Below are positions 8,622 through 17,688 of a DNA stretch of 47,472 nt, piece by piece. The notes below the pieces were generated by a model. It saw nothing but the letters and a program-made list of their open reading frames with translations, did no database searches and was not told the DNA's origin. The first letter of the stretch is position 1, and the number at the start of each line of letters is the position of its first letter. The position numbers and the translations under genes are program-made. This DNA comes from Eubacterium sp. (lineage in GTDB: Bacteria; Bacillota; Clostridia; Oscillospirales; Acutalibacteraceae): positions 1-47,472 of the forward strand of contig JAFSRX010000043.1 in NCBI GenBank assembly GCA_017445905.1, written 5' to 3'.

Positions 8622-8650
8622 ATTATAACAAATAACTATTGAAAAGTGAA
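8622..8650 (-). promoter_or_regulatory. Probable sialidase promoter (minus strand)
   Basis: Read on the minus strand, TTCACT (8650-8645) and TATAAT (8627-8622) are 17 bases apart, upstream of the sialidase start. The -35 overlaps the plus-strand promoter of the dehydrogenase gene. Confidence 0.4.
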
Positions 8651-8667
8651 GATATTTTTAGTAAAAT
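8639..8667 (+). promoter_or_regulatory. Probable promoter of the alcohol dehydrogenase gene
   Basis: TTGAAA (8639-8644) and TAAAAT (8662-8667) have a 17-base spacer. The strong AGGAGG ribosome binding site and ATG 8701 lie downstream. Confidence 0.5.
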
Positions 8668-8700
8668 ATAACTGATAATTATAGAAAAGGAGGATAAGCG

Positions 8701-9912
8701 ATGCTCTGGACTTTAAAAAAAGTTTGGTACAGAATTTATCAAAAAGTTTTTAAGGTTGCTATGTGCTTGATGGACTGGTCCGAGCCCGAGCTTCTTGAGG
8801 GAGCAGACAGCGTTCTTAAACTTCCCGAGTTTATTAAAAACAAGGGAATTAATAAAGTTCTTGTTGTTTCCGATAAAGGACTTATGGGCTTACATCTTCT
8901 TGACCCGCTTTTTTTGAAGCTCGAAGAAGTTGGAATTGAATACGTTGTTTATGACGGCGTTCAGCCAAACCCGACTATTCCGAACATCGAAGAGTGCAAG
9001 GATATGTACACCCAAAACGGATGCCAGGGAATTATTGCATTCGGCGGCGGCTCTCCGATGGATTGCGCTAAGGCTGCGGGTGCAAGAGTTGTTAAACCTA
9101 ATCAGTCTGTTCGTGATATGCGTGGCTACCTTAAAGTTCTCAAAAAGCTTCCGCCTTTCTTTGCAGTTCCGACTACTGCAGGAACAGGCTCGGAAACAAC
9201 TGTTGCTGCTGTTGTAACCGACCCCGAAACTCATGAGAAAAATGCAATCAACGATATCTCACTTCGTCCGAAATACGCGGTGCTTGACCCGGCTTTAACC
9301 GTAGGTTTGCCGCCGCACATAACATCGACGACAGGTATGGATGCATTAACTCACGCGGTTGAGGCTTATATCGGAAAGAGCAACACAAAATCTACTATAC
9401 GTTATGCAGAGGAGGCAACCAAATTAATCCACGAGAATTTGGAGAAGGCTTATGCTGACGGAAAGGATCTTGAAGCAAGGGGCAATATGCTCAAGGGCTC
9501 ATACCTTGCAGGATGTGCGTTTACCCGAGCATTCGTAGGCTATGTTCACGCTATTGCTCATAATCTCGGCGGGCTCTATGGAACTCCTCACGGTCTTGCT
9601 AACGCAGTTATTCTTCCCTATGTTCTCGACTGGTACGGCGAGGCTGCATATCCTCAGCTTGCAAAGCTCGCAGATATCATCGGAATAACAAACGGTGAGA
9701 TGTCTGTTGAAGAAAAGGGCAAGGCATTTATAGCAGAGGTAAGGAGAATGAACAGGGAAATGAATATCCCCGAAAAATTTGATTTCATCAAAGAAGAGGA
9801 TATGCAAACCCTTGTATCCCGTGCACTTAAAGAGGGCAACCCGGGATATCCTGTTCCGAAGATTATGGATGCAGCTGAGTGCGAGAAGGTTATTCGCTCA
9901 TTTATGATATAA
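8701..9912 (+). CDS. Iron-containing alcohol dehydrogenase
   Basis: This NAD(P)-dependent dehydrogenase interconverts an alcohol and an aldehyde or ketone. GGGSPMD at residues 115-121 is the nucleotide-binding motif. The metal ligands are predicted as Asp214, His218, His283 and His297; their spacing fits the FucO/AdhB family, with the TGMDALTHAVEAY and GTPHGLANA signatures. The length of 403 is typical, with a short basic N-terminal addition of about 20 residues. ATG 8701 follows AAAGGAGG. The substrate cannot be told; a butanol-dehydrogenase or lactaldehyde-reductase role is possible. The gene stands alone between a divergent sialidase and a convergent symporter. Confidence 0.92.
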   Translation: MLWTLKKVWYRIYQKVFKVAMCLMDWSEPELLEGADSVLKLPEFIKNKGINKVLVVSDKGLMGLHLLDPLFLKLEEVGIEYVVYDGVQPNPTIPNIEECKDMYTQNGCQGIIAFGGGSPMDCAKAAGARVVKPNQSVRDMRGYLKVLKKLPPFFAVPTTAGTGSETTVAAVVTDPETHEKNAINDISLRPKYAVLDPALTVGLPPHITSTTGMDALTHAVEAYIGKSNTKSTIRYAEEATKLIHENLEKAYADGKDLEARGNMLKGSYLAGCAFTRAFVGYVHAIAHNLGGLYGTPHGLANAVILPYVLDWYGEAAYPQLAKLADIIGITNGEMSVEEKGKAFIAEVRRMNREMNIPEKFDFIKEEDMQTLVSRALKEGNPGYPVPKIMDAAECEKVIRSFMI

Positions 9913-9915
9913 AAC

Positions 9916-9947
9916 AAAAGGTTTCGGAGAAATCCGAAACCTTTTTT
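9916..9947. terminator. Bidirectional intrinsic terminator
   Basis: AAAAGGTTTCGGA (9916-9928), GAAA loop, TCCGAAACCTTTT (9933-9945) and extra T residues. It separates the convergent dehydrogenase and symporter genes. Confidence 0.9.
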
Positions 9948-9959
9948 ATATATTCATTC

Positions 9960-11339
9960 TTAATTATTTTTATTAACAATAAATTCGTGGACTTCATCGG
10001 CGAGCTTGCCGTGAAGTTTAAATTTAGTTGAAAAAACAATTAGTGAAATTGCAATAAGAATTGCGGGGGCGCCGAAAGCTATGAAGCCGATGGCGCTTTT
10101 TGTTGTTTCATTTATCTGTTTAGTTGTGCTCGTTATCTGCTCATTATAGTGAACAAGACCGAGTCCACCGAAAAGGATAATCGTTTGAATGGTGTATGCC
10201 ATCTTCTGTAGAAAACCTTTCATTGAGAAGGTTATGCTTTCGTTTCTTTCACCGTTTTTATATTCTCCGTAGTCAACAATATCGGCAAGAAAAACGGTCT
10301 GGGAAACAAACATTGAAGCAATACCGGTTGAAGATACTATGTATGCAATATCAAGCGCAATAGTTATCTTTAAAACAGGACCGAAGATGAACATTAAAAT
10401 ATATCCAAGAATAGTTGCAGAAAGTGAAATCTGATAAATCCGTTTTTTATCGAGCCATTTTGAAAGAATCGGAATAACAAGGAGACCTAAAACTGAGCCT
10501 ACTGCACCGATGGTCTGGAAAAGTGACTGGTCTTTCGGTTTGCCGAGAACATCAGAGAAATAGTAAACAGCTGTTCCCGAGGTTAAATACCAGCCTGCAT
10601 TTGAGAGCATTGCAAATATCATAAAAACAATAAGCTGGTCGTTGCTTTTAATAACCTTGAAAATTTTAGTAAATGAAAACTTTGATTTGTTATCGGGAAC
10701 TTTTTTCTCTTTTGTTGATAAAACGCAGATTGTTGAAAAGAGAACAAGCGCAACTGCGCATATTCCTGCCCAGCGCGAAAATCCGCTTGCGCTGTAGCCC
10801 TTATCGGTTGTCATTCCAGTTGAAAGCATCGGAAGAATAATCGGAGTTAAAACGGTTATAATTCCCTGACCAAGACCGGAAAATGTTCTTGCAACGGTTG
10901 AAACCATATTTCTGTCGTCGGGGTCGGAGGTGAAGGAGGGAATCATACTCCAGTAGGGGATATCAGCCATTGTGTTGGTCATTCCCCAGAGAATGTACAT
11001 AACGCCGATATAGATATAGAGCTTTGTTCCGCTCATTCCGAAAGAGGTGAAGAGCAAGAATAAAACTGCGGCGTTGCAGATTGCACCGATAACAATCCAG
11101 GGACGATATCTTCCGTGCTTAGTATTAGTGTTATCAACGATTGTTCCCATCATAGGGTCATTGATTCCGTCCCATATTCTTGCAATGGGCGTCAGCAAAA
11201 GAAGAAATGCTTCTTTCAGTCCGAGAACACTTGAAAGATAGTAGCTCAGAAATGAGTAAAACATTCCGTAGCTTAAGTCAAGTCCGACTGCGCCGATACC
11301 GTATCCTATTTTTTCTCTCCAGCTTGTTTTCTGTTCCAT
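9960..11339 (-). CDS. GPH-family sugar:cation symporter (MFS)
   Basis: The protein imports a glycoside or oligosaccharide together with Na+ or H+. It has 459 residues and about 12 hydrophobic segments. The GPH signatures are KIGYGIGAVGLDLSYGMFYS at the N-terminus and the loop RIWDGINDPMMGTIVDNT with KHGRYRPWI. The C-terminal tail is charged and cytoplasmic. AAAGGA precedes ATG 11339 on the minus strand. It could feed substrate to the cytosolic glycosidases of this region, but the sugar cannot be inferred. Confidence 0.88.
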   Translation of the reverse strand: MEQKTSWREKIGYGIGAVGLDLSYGMFYSFLSYYLSSVLGLKEAFLLLLTPIARIWDGINDPMMGTIVDNTNTKHGRYRPWIVIGAICNAAVLFLLFTSFGMSGTKLYIYIGVMYILWGMTNTMADIPYWSMIPSFTSDPDDRNMVSTVARTFSGLGQGIITVLTPIILPMLSTGMTTDKGYSASGFSRWAGICAVALVLFSTICVLSTKEKKVPDNKSKFSFTKIFKVIKSNDQLIVFMIFAMLSNAGWYLTSGTAVYYFSDVLGKPKDQSLFQTIGAVGSVLGLLVIPILSKWLDKKRIYQISLSATILGYILMFIFGPVLKITIALDIAYIVSSTGIASMFVSQTVFLADIVDYGEYKNGERNESITFSMKGFLQKMAYTIQTIILFGGLGLVHYNEQITSTTKQINETTKSAIGFIAFGAPAILIAISLIVFSTKFKLHGKLADEVHEFIVNKNN

Positions 11340-11464
11340 AGTCTTGTTCCTTTTATTATATTAATAACATTATAATAGCACATTGCGCCTGATTATACAA
11401 TAAAACCAAACAAAATTGAATTAATTACAAATTTATTACAATTATTTTTGCGCTGATAAAACTC

Positions 11465-11493
11465 TTGACAATGGCATAAACGCCCTATATAAT
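11465..11493 (+). promoter_or_regulatory. Consensus promoter of the mraZ/dcw operon
   Basis: TTGACA (11465-11470), a 17-base spacer and TATAAT (11488-11493) match the sigma-A consensus perfectly. Transcription should start near 11500, about 100 bases before mraZ. Confidence 0.85.
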
Positions 11494-11509
11494 AAAGACA
11501 AGTGGTGAG

Positions 11510-11557
11510 AAATCCCATAAAAAACAACCAAAATCCCATAAAAGTGGTATGGGATTT
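11510..11557. promoter_or_regulatory. Repeated AAATCCCATA boxes in the mraZ leader (possible MraZ operator or leader hairpin)
   Basis: AAATCCCATA occurs at 11510-11519 and 11531-11540, and inverted (TATGGGATTT) at 11548-11557. The TCCCA cores of the first two are 20 bases apart, two helical turns. The second and third form a 10-base stem with a 7-base loop just ahead of the mraZ ribosome binding site. MraZ in other bacteria binds repeated TGGG-type boxes ahead of its own gene, so autoregulation is plausible. Confidence 0.5.
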
Positions 11558-11602
11558 GGGTCATATTCTGTTTTATACCATTTTTCAGAAAGGAGTGAGA
11601 GC

Positions 11603-12040
11603 ATGGAAGATTATTTTGTTGGTCATAAGATTCATAAGATAGACAACAAGGGAAGAATTTCAATCCCCGCCAATATGCGTGCAGGTTTGGGACAGGAATT
11701 TATCGCTTCCCGCGGTTTCGGAAAATGTATTGCTCTCTTTCCCCTTGAAGAATGGAACGCGTTTTTAAAGAGAATTCACGATGATGTCAGCCAGAGCGAC
11801 AGAAAACAGCTTGAATTCTTCTTCCTGGCAAATGCGGAGAAGCTCTCCCTTGACGGACAGGGAAGACTTCTTCTCAACGAAAACCTGAGAAAACAGGCGA
11901 GCCTTCTTGATGAAGACAAAGCCGAGGTTTTCGGAAATAACAGAAGGATTGAAATCTGGAACAGCTCTCTTTTTGCTCAGCAGCTTAACTCTATCAATGA
12001 GGCTGATGTTGAGAGCATACTCGATAAATACGGTATTTAA
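11603..12040 (+). CDS. mraZ: Transcriptional regulator MraZ
   Basis: MraZ is a DNA-binding regulator that heads the dcw cluster and usually represses it. The 145-residue protein has two SpoVT/AbrB-like swapped-hairpin halves; [13 protein letters not shown] and [13 protein letters not shown] are the paired signatures. I chose ATG 11603 because AGGAGTG lies ten bases upstream and the protein then begins [14 protein letters not shown], as in homologues. An upstream in-frame ATG at 11549 falls within the leader palindrome and adds 18 non-homologous residues. The rsmH start follows two bases after the stop. Confidence 0.95.
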   Translation: MEDYFVGHKIHKIDNKGRISIPANMRAGLGQEFIASRGFGKCIALFPLEEWNAFLKRIHDDVSQSDRKQLEFFFLANAEKLSLDGQGRLLLNENLRKQASLLDEDKAEVFGNNRRIEIWNSSLFAQQLNSINEADVESILDKYGI

Positions 12041-12042
12041 TT

Positions 12043-12957
12043 ATGGAGTTTGTTCATAAGAGTGTTCTGTTTGATGAAGCAATAGATTCACTTAATATAG
12101 ATAAAAATAAAATAATTCTCGACGGAACAGCGGGAGGCGGAGGTCATTCAAAGGAAATCTCAAAAAGAGCAAAGCTTCTTATCGCTGTTGACCAGGACCC
12201 CGACGCTATCGAAGTTTTAAATGAAAGACTCGGAAATCTTAACAATGTCAGAATCGTTCAGAACAACTTTGAAAACATAAAAGATATTCTCAGCGAACTC
12301 GGTATTGAAAAAATCGACGGTGTTCTTCTCGACCTCGGAGTAAGCTCGTTTCAGCTTGATACTGCTGAGAGAGGTTTTTCGTATCACTCAGACGCCCCGC
12401 TCGATATGAGAATGAGCAAAAGCGGACTGAGCGCAAAAGACGTTGTTAACACCTATAGCAAAGAGGAACTCATTGATATTCTCTATAAATACGGTGAAGA
12501 AAAGTTTGCGCCGAGAATAGCTCAGCATATTGTTGAAGAAAGAAAAATAAATCCGATTGAAACAACAGCTCAACTTGTTGAGATAATTAAAAAATCATAT
12601 CCGAAAAAGGCGATGAGAGATTCTCATCCTGCAAGAAAAACCTTTCAGGCAATCAGAATAGAGGTCAATGCTGAACTGGACAGGCTTTCAAAAACGCTCG
12701 ATGACGCGCTTGAATGTTTGAATAGCGGCGGAAGGATTTCGGTTATAACCTTCCATTCACTTGAGGATAGAATTGTTAAAGATCGATTTGCAAAATGGGA
12801 AAACCCCTGCACCTGTCCGAAAGAATTTCCTGTATGTGTATGCGGGAAAAAGCCACTCGGAAAAAGGCCGTTTAAATCAAAGGCACCGAGCGAAGCGGAG
12901 CTTAAAGAAAATCCAAGAGCAAGAAGCTCAAGGCTAAGATGCTTTGAAAAAATTTAG
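12043..12957 (+). CDS. rsmH: 16S rRNA m4C1402 methyltransferase RsmH (MraW)
   Basis: RsmH methylates N4 of C1402 in the ribosomal P site using S-adenosylmethionine. The SAM-binding loop [11 protein letters not shown] is at residues 26-36. [17 protein letters not shown] and the cysteine-rich [15 protein letters not shown] are family signatures. The 304-residue length is normal. It starts two bases after mraZ, so translation is probably coupled. Its stop codon TAG lies within the first heptad of the repeat arm that fills the gap to ftsL. Confidence 0.95.
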   Translation: MEFVHKSVLFDEAIDSLNIDKNKIILDGTAGGGGHSKEISKRAKLLIAVDQDPDAIEVLNERLGNLNNVRIVQNNFENIKDILSELGIEKIDGVLLDLGVSSFQLDTAERGFSYHSDAPLDMRMSKSGLSAKDVVNTYSKEELIDILYKYGEEKFAPRIAQHIVEERKINPIETTAQLVEIIKKSYPKKAMRDSHPARKTFQAIRIEVNAELDRLSKTLDDALECLNSGGRISVITFHSLEDRIVKDRFAKWENPCTCPKEFPVCVCGKKPLGKRPFKSKAPSEAELKENPRARSSRLRCFEKI

Positions 12958-13078
12958 AATTAAGAATTTAGAATGAAGAATTGTGGTTACTCGCTTACGC
13001 TCAAACAATTAATCATAATCGGGTGCGGGTGACCCGCCCAAAATTCTTAATTATTAATTCTTAACTATTAATTCTATA
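12952..13078. repeat. Heptad-arm intergenic element family A (A2)
   Basis: Left arm units: TTTAGAA, TTAAGAA, TTTAGAA, TGAAGAA. Right arm units: AATTCTT, AATTATT, AATTCTT, AACTATT. The core has ACTCGCTTACGCTC, an AT-rich centre and the hairpin GCGGGT-GA-CCCGC. The rsmH stop codon is inside the left arm, and the right arm ends at the ftsL ribosome binding site. Confidence 0.75.
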
Positions 13079-13093
13079 AGAGGAGGTGATACG

Positions 13094-13624
13094 GTGACAA
13101 ATACAAATGATTTCAGACAGTATTCTTACAGCAGTGATACGTCGTACTTAATTGAATCGTTTAGCTATAACAGAGGCTCCCATGCTCCAAAGCTCAGACC
13201 TGAGGAAGACCCAAAGTTAAAGCTGCGCGAAGGAAAGTCAAAGCTTAAAAGCAAAACACAGCTCAGAAAAGAACAGAAGCTCAGCTTCAGAAAAGCTGCT
13301 GCTGTTGTTTCGGTTGCCGTTATCTGCCTGCTTTTAATCGCATTTGCGCTTCATTCGTTCGCACTGAAAAATGAGCTTACTCGCGACATACAGAAAACTC
13401 AGACAAGCATTGCAAATGCAAACAGTGAGCATATCAGTCTTGAAAGTCAGCTTGACGCACTTGTTTCAATAAGCACGATTGATAAATACGCTGTTGAAAA
13501 GCTTCATATGAGCAAGGTTAAATCCAATCAGATTAAATACATCAGCGTTGATGAGTTTAAAACAGAAAGAGAAAATGTTCTCACAGATAAGAACAAAGAA
13601 ATAAGTAATAAAAACGATAATTAA
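13094..13624 (+). CDS. ftsL: FtsL-like septum protein
   Basis: FtsL is a bitopic divisome protein that bridges FtsQ/DivIB and the septal synthase. The 176-residue protein has an extended basic cytoplasmic tail (1-66), one membrane segment (about 68-90) and an external coiled coil (about 93-125). Sequence is poorly conserved in this family, so the call rests on topology and on position between rsmH and the class B PBP. The start is GTG at 13094, fixed by a full-length AGGAGGTGAT binding site at 13081-13090. The tail is longer than in most FtsL proteins. Confidence 0.82.
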   Translation: MTNTNDFRQYSYSSDTSYLIESFSYNRGSHAPKLRPEEDPKLKLREGKSKLKSKTQLRKEQKLSFRKAAAVVSVAVICLLLIAFALHSFALKNELTRDIQKTQTSIANANSEHISLESQLDALVSISTIDKYAVEKLHMSKVKSNQIKYISVDEFKTERENVLTDKNKEISNKNDN

Positions 13625-13669
13625 ACAGTATTATTAAAGAGAGTTCAAATGAACTCTCTAAAACTGTTT
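13623..13669 (+). other. Intra-operon stem-loop after ftsL
   Basis: AGAGAGTTCA-AA-TGAACTCTCT (13638-13659) is enclosed by AAACAGT/ACTGTTT. No strong T-tract follows, so it may be a weak terminator or an mRNA-stabilising or processing hairpin. Confidence 0.5.
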
Positions 13670-13713
13670 ATATATGGGTTGTTCGAGCAAAACGAGTGAC
13701 TGGTTTGCTCCAC

Positions 13714-13847
13714 TTGCTAAAAGGGAGATGTCACGAAGTGACAGAGGGGATGGTCGGTTCCTTTAGAATATCTTGCAGATAGGTGCTCTTAAACTTAAGT
13801 GACCATCCCTCCACCGCAAGCGGTCCTCCTCCCTTTGATAAGGGAGG
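13714..13847. repeat. Palindromic element family B (copy 3, MITE-like) inside the dcw cluster
   Basis: The left half contains AAAGGGAG, the hairpin TGTCACGAAGTGACA and GAGGGGATGGTC. The right half is its inverted counterpart: GACCATCCCTCC, CACCGCAAGCGGTCC, then CTCCCTTTGATAAGGGAG. About 45 bases lie between. It occupies most of the gap between ftsL and the PBP gene. Confidence 0.7.
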
Positions 13848-13883
13848 CAAATAGGTTTGATTAATTGAAAAAGGGGTGATAAC

Positions 13884-16103
13884 ATGGCAAATGAATTCAA
13901 AAAGGGTATGCTCAAAAGAATACTCATTTTAGCTATGGTTATCGTCTTTTTATTTTGTGCTGACGGAGTAAGAGTTTTCTATCTTCAAACAGTTCGCTCA
14001 AACGAACTTGCAAGCAAGGCTCAGTCCCAACAGCTTTCAGATACCGAGGTTTCGGCAATGCGCGGAACTATCTATGACAGCGAGGGAAATGTTCTCGCTC
14101 AGTCGGCAACGGTATGGAATGTTTTTGTTGACCCAGGCAATATCAACGATGAAAAAGAGCGCTCTCTTGTTGTTGACGCTCTTTCTGAAAAGCTGAAATT
14201 CGATGATGAGCAAAAAGAAGAGCTTATCGAAAAAACTAAAAAGAAAACAAGATATGCCGTTGTTGCAAAGAAAATCGAAAACGATATTAAAGAAGATATC
14301 GCCGCATTTTCCGCTGAAAACAAGCTCGGCGATGTTATCGGATTTGAACAGACAACAAGGCGTTATTATCCCCATAATTCTCTTGCCTCATCGGTTATTG
14401 GCTTTACAGGAAATGATAACCAGGGCTTAACGGGAATTGAAAGCTATTATGAAAAGGATTTAAGAGGAACAAACGGAAGAATTGTAACCGTTAAGGATGC
14501 AAACGCAAATAAACTTCCGACTGACTATGAAACTTCAATCGATGCCGTTGACGGAAATTCTCTCGTTTTAACAATTAATCAGACAATTCAGTACTACCTT
14601 GAAAAAGGTTTGAGAACAACAATGGAGGAATATAAGGCAAAGGGCGCATACGGAGTTGTTATGGACTGTAATACAGGCGCAGTTCTCGCAATGAGCTCAA
14701 TGCCCGATTTCGACTGCAACGACCCATACAAAATAACATACTCAAAGACTAAAAAAGAGTTAAAGAAAATAAAAAAGAAAAAGGAAAAAAGCGAGGCGCA
14801 GAGTGCAGCGATTCAGAATCAGTGGAGAAACTTTACTGTATCCGATACATATGTTCCGGGTTCTGTATTCAAAACCTTCATGGCAAGCGCAGCGCTAGAA
14901 GAAAACGTTGTAAATCTTGACACAACATATACCTGCACAGGCGCAATTCAGGTTCAGGATTACAGAATGAAGTGCCACTATCATCCCGGTCACGGAACTC
15001 AGACACTTACTCAGGGCCTTGAAAATTCCTGTAACCCGTTTTTCATAACAATAGGACAGAAGCTTGGCGTTCATAACTATTTTAAGTATTTCGATGCTTT
15101 CGGCTTCACTCAGAAAACGGGAATTGATATCCCCGGTGAAGCAATTTCGCAATACTATAAAGAGAACCAATACGGAATTGTTGAGCTTTCCTCAGCTTCC
15201 TTCGGACAGACGAACTCTTTAACTCCCATACAGGTTGCCTGCGGAATCAGCGCAATAGCAAACGGCGGAACACTTCTTAAACCTTATATCGTTTCTGAAA
15301 TCAAGGATGCAAACGGAAATACCGTTAAGAAAACTCAGAAAAAAGAAGTAAGAAGAGTTATCAGCGAGGAAACCGCTCAGAAGGTCAGAACAATGATGAA
15401 AGCCGTTGTTGATGAAGGAACGGGTAAAAACGGTTATGTTGCAGGCTACAGAGTCGGCGGAAAAACCGGAACTTCAACAAAACTCGGCGAATCAAAAGAG
15501 GGCGAGAGAACAAAGTATATTGTATCCTTTGCCGCAATAGCTCCCGTTGATGAACCGAGAATAGCAATGGTTATACTTATGGATGAGCCAAATGAAGACC
15601 TCGGAGGCGGCGCGCTTTGCGCTCCGATAGCAGCTCAGGTTATTGAGCAGGCAATGCCTGTTTTAAATGTTGAGCCGAAATACGATGAAGATGAAACTAA
15701 AAATCTTTCAATCCAGACCCCGAATGTTATTGGCTTAAGCGTTTCTAATGCTCAGAGCACTATCGAGTCAAAGGGACTCAGATGTAAAATAGTCGGCGAG
15801 GGCAAAAAGGTATTAAGTCAGTCACCCGGTTCCGGTAACAGCATTCCTTCAAAGGGCGTTGTTGTTATCTATACCGAAAACGGCAAAAAAGAAAAGGTTA
15901 AGGTACCCGATTTTACAGGGCTTACTGTCAGCGAGGCTAATTCAGCCGCAGCAGATGCAAACCTTAATATTGAAATCAGCGGAAATAACCTCTCTTCATC
16001 AACTGTTGTTGCCTACAGGCAGTCAACGGATAAGGGAACAAAGGTCGATATCGGCTCGGTTATAACCGTTTCGTTTAAAAATACAAACTCAGTGTTGGAT
16101 TAA
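13884..16103 (+). CDS. spoVD: Class B penicillin-binding protein with two PASTA domains (FtsI/SpoVD type)
   Basis: This transpeptidase cross-links septal peptidoglycan (division FtsI/PBP2B role, or spore cortex SpoVD role). A membrane anchor is at 10-35, followed by a dimerisation domain and the transpeptidase domain. The active-site motifs are SVFK (327-330, nucleophile Ser327), SCN (382-384) and KTGT (527-530). Two PASTA domains end the protein (about 609-667 and 672-733). A Lys/Glu-rich insertion at about 286-305 precedes the active site. ATG 13884 follows GGGGTGAT. The cluster has only this class B PBP gene, so it may carry the division function; the PASTA tail resembles SpoVD and PBP2X. 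Confidence 0.93.
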   Translation: MANEFKKGMLKRILILAMVIVFLFCADGVRVFYLQTVRSNELASKAQSQQLSDTEVSAMRGTIYDSEGNVLAQSATVWNVFVDPGNINDEKERSLVVDALSEKLKFDDEQKEELIEKTKKKTRYAVVAKKIENDIKEDIAAFSAENKLGDVIGFEQTTRRYYPHNSLASSVIGFTGNDNQGLTGIESYYEKDLRGTNGRIVTVKDANANKLPTDYETSIDAVDGNSLVLTINQTIQYYLEKGLRTTMEEYKAKGAYGVVMDCNTGAVLAMSSMPDFDCNDPYKITYSKTKKELKKIKKKKEKSEAQSAAIQNQWRNFTVSDTYVPGSVFKTFMASAALEENVVNLDTTYTCTGAIQVQDYRMKCHYHPGHGTQTLTQGLENSCNPFFITIGQKLGVHNYFKYFDAFGFTQKTGIDIPGEAISQYYKENQYGIVELSSASFGQTNSLTPIQVACGISAIANGGTLLKPYIVSEIKDANGNTVKKTQKKEVRRVISEETAQKVRTMMKAVVDEGTGKNGYVAGYRVGGKTGTSTKLGESKEGERTKYIVSFAAIAPVDEPRIAMVILMDEPNEDLGGGALCAPIAAQVIEQAMPVLNVEPKYDEDETKNLSIQTPNVIGLSVSNAQSTIESKGLRCKIVGEGKKVLSQSPGSGNSIPSKGVVVIYTENGKKEKVKVPDFTGLTVSEANSAAADANLNIEISGNNLSSSTVVAYRQSTDKGTKVDIGSVITVSFKNTNSVLD

Positions 16104-16132
16104 TTAATCCGCATTTATGGAGGCAAACAAAA

Positions 16133-17560
16133 ATGAAGCTTAAAGAAATACTCAAGGGTATTGACGTTAGAAATGAATATGCTGATAAAGAGGTGATTAA
16201 TGTTACCTCGGATTCACGCCTTGTTAAAGAGGGCTTCCTTTTTGTGTGTATCAAGGGCGCGTCGTTTGACGGGCATAATGTTGCCGAAGAAATGCTGAAC
16301 AAAGGCGCAGTTGCAGTTGTCTGTGAAAGAGATTTAGGACTTAAAAATCAAATACTTGTTGAAAATTCAAGAGAGGTTTATTCTCCGATTTGCGCCAACT
16401 TCTTCAACAATCCCGCTAATTCCCTTAAACTAATCGGACTGACGGGAACTAACGGAAAAACAACAACCACCTTTATTATCAAACAGATTCTTGAAAATCT
16501 CGGAAAAAAGGTTGGACTAATTGGAACTGTTCAGAATATGGTGGGGGAGGAAATATATCCAGCCCACTATACAACTCCCGACCCCTATGAGCTTCAGTCA
16601 CTGTTCGGAAAAATGGTTGACGCAGGTTGCGAATACTGCGTTATGGAGGTTTCTTCACAGGCGCTAGCACAGGGAAGGGTTGCAGGAATAAGATTTACCC
16701 TTGCAGCATTTACAAATCTTACTCAGGATCATCTTGACTATCATAAAACCTGGGAAAACTATTTCTTATCAAAAAGAATGCTTTTTGAAAACTGCGACAT
16801 AGCACTGACAAATTTAGACGATAAAAACGGTCTCAAAATTGTTGAGGGGCTTGATTGCAAGGTTAAAACATATTCTGTTGATAACGTAAACTCTGACTAT
16901 ACAGCGAAAAATGTTTGCTTCTCCTCTGATGGAGTTAAATATGAGCTTGTTACCGATAGAATAGGAAGAGTTCAGTGCCATATCCCCGGACGTTTCAGTG
17001 TATATAATTCGCTCTGCGCCGTATCTGTTGCAATAACTCTCGGCTTTGATTTTGAGGAGACCTTATTAGCAATAGCAAAGTGCAGCGGAGTTAAGGGAAG
17101 AATTGAAGTTGTTCCTACTGATACAAATTACACAGTAATTATCGACTATGCTCATTCCCCCGACGGACTTGAAAATATCATAACCTCTCTCAGAGAGATA
17201 TCAAAGGGAAGAGTTGTAACTCTTTTCGGATGCGGAGGCGACAGAGATAAAACTAAACGTCCTTTAATGGGCGAAATAGCATCAAGGCTCTCAGACTTCT
17301 GTATTGTTACCTCGGATAATCCGAGAAGTGAAAATCCGAGCAAAATAATTAATGATATTCTCGAGGGAATGAATAATTCAAAAACGCCCATCAAGGTTAT
17401 TGAAAACAGAAAAGAGGCAATTAACTGGGCGCTTGATAACGCAAAAGAAAATGATATCATTCTTCTTGCAGGAAAAGGCCACGAAACCTATCAGATATTA
17501 AATGAAGGAACAATTCATTTTGATGAAAGGGAAGTTGTTGCGGAACACTTTGAGAATTAA
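16133..17560 (+). CDS. murE: UDP-MurNAc-tripeptide synthetase (meso-DAP-adding)
   Basis: MurE adds the third amino acid to UDP-MurNAc-L-Ala-D-Glu in the cytoplasm, using ATP. The P-loop is TGTNGKTT at about 104-111. DNPR at 395-398 is the motif associated with meso-diaminopimelate specificity, so the wall is predicted to contain DAP. The 475-residue length is normal. GGAGG lies before ATG 16133. The usual next gene, murF, is absent; a family A element and mraY follow. The stop codon overlaps the left repeat arm. Confidence 0.95.
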   Translation: MKLKEILKGIDVRNEYADKEVINVTSDSRLVKEGFLFVCIKGASFDGHNVAEEMLNKGAVAVVCERDLGLKNQILVENSREVYSPICANFFNNPANSLKLIGLTGTNGKTTTTFIIKQILENLGKKVGLIGTVQNMVGEEIYPAHYTTPDPYELQSLFGKMVDAGCEYCVMEVSSQALAQGRVAGIRFTLAAFTNLTQDHLDYHKTWENYFLSKRMLFENCDIALTNLDDKNGLKIVEGLDCKVKTYSVDNVNSDYTAKNVCFSSDGVKYELVTDRIGRVQCHIPGRFSVYNSLCAVSVAITLGFDFEETLLAIAKCSGVKGRIEVVPTDTNYTVIIDYAHSPDGLENIITSLREISKGRVVTLFGCGGDRDKTKRPLMGEIASRLSDFCIVTSDNPRSENPSKIINDILEGMNNSKTPIKVIENRKEAINWALDNAKENDIILLAGKGHETYQILNEGTIHFDEREVVAEHFEN

Positions 17561-17663
17561 TTACGAGTTACGAATTACGAATTTCGGGTGCTGCGCACGG
17601 CTATTATATAATTGTCGCTTGCGACCCTAAACTCCTCATTCCTCACTCCTAACTCCTAACTAA
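17556..17663. repeat. Heptad-arm intergenic element family A (A3)
   Basis: Left arm units: TTACGAG, TTACGAA, TTACGAA. Right arm units: CTCCTCA, TTCCTCA, CTCCTAA, CTCCTAA. The core order is reversed relative to A1: CGGGTGCTGCGCAC first, then TATTATATAATTG, then the hairpin GTCGC-TT-GCGAC. The two arms pair poorly here; the right arm resembles the A1 heptads, so the copy may be a mosaic. Confidence 0.7.
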
Positions 17664-17688
17664 TAATAAAATAAAGGCAGGATAAATT

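Noticed and set aside
11549-11602. ATG 11549 as start of MraZ
   Set aside because: It is inside the leader palindrome, lacks a binding site and adds residues not found in the family.
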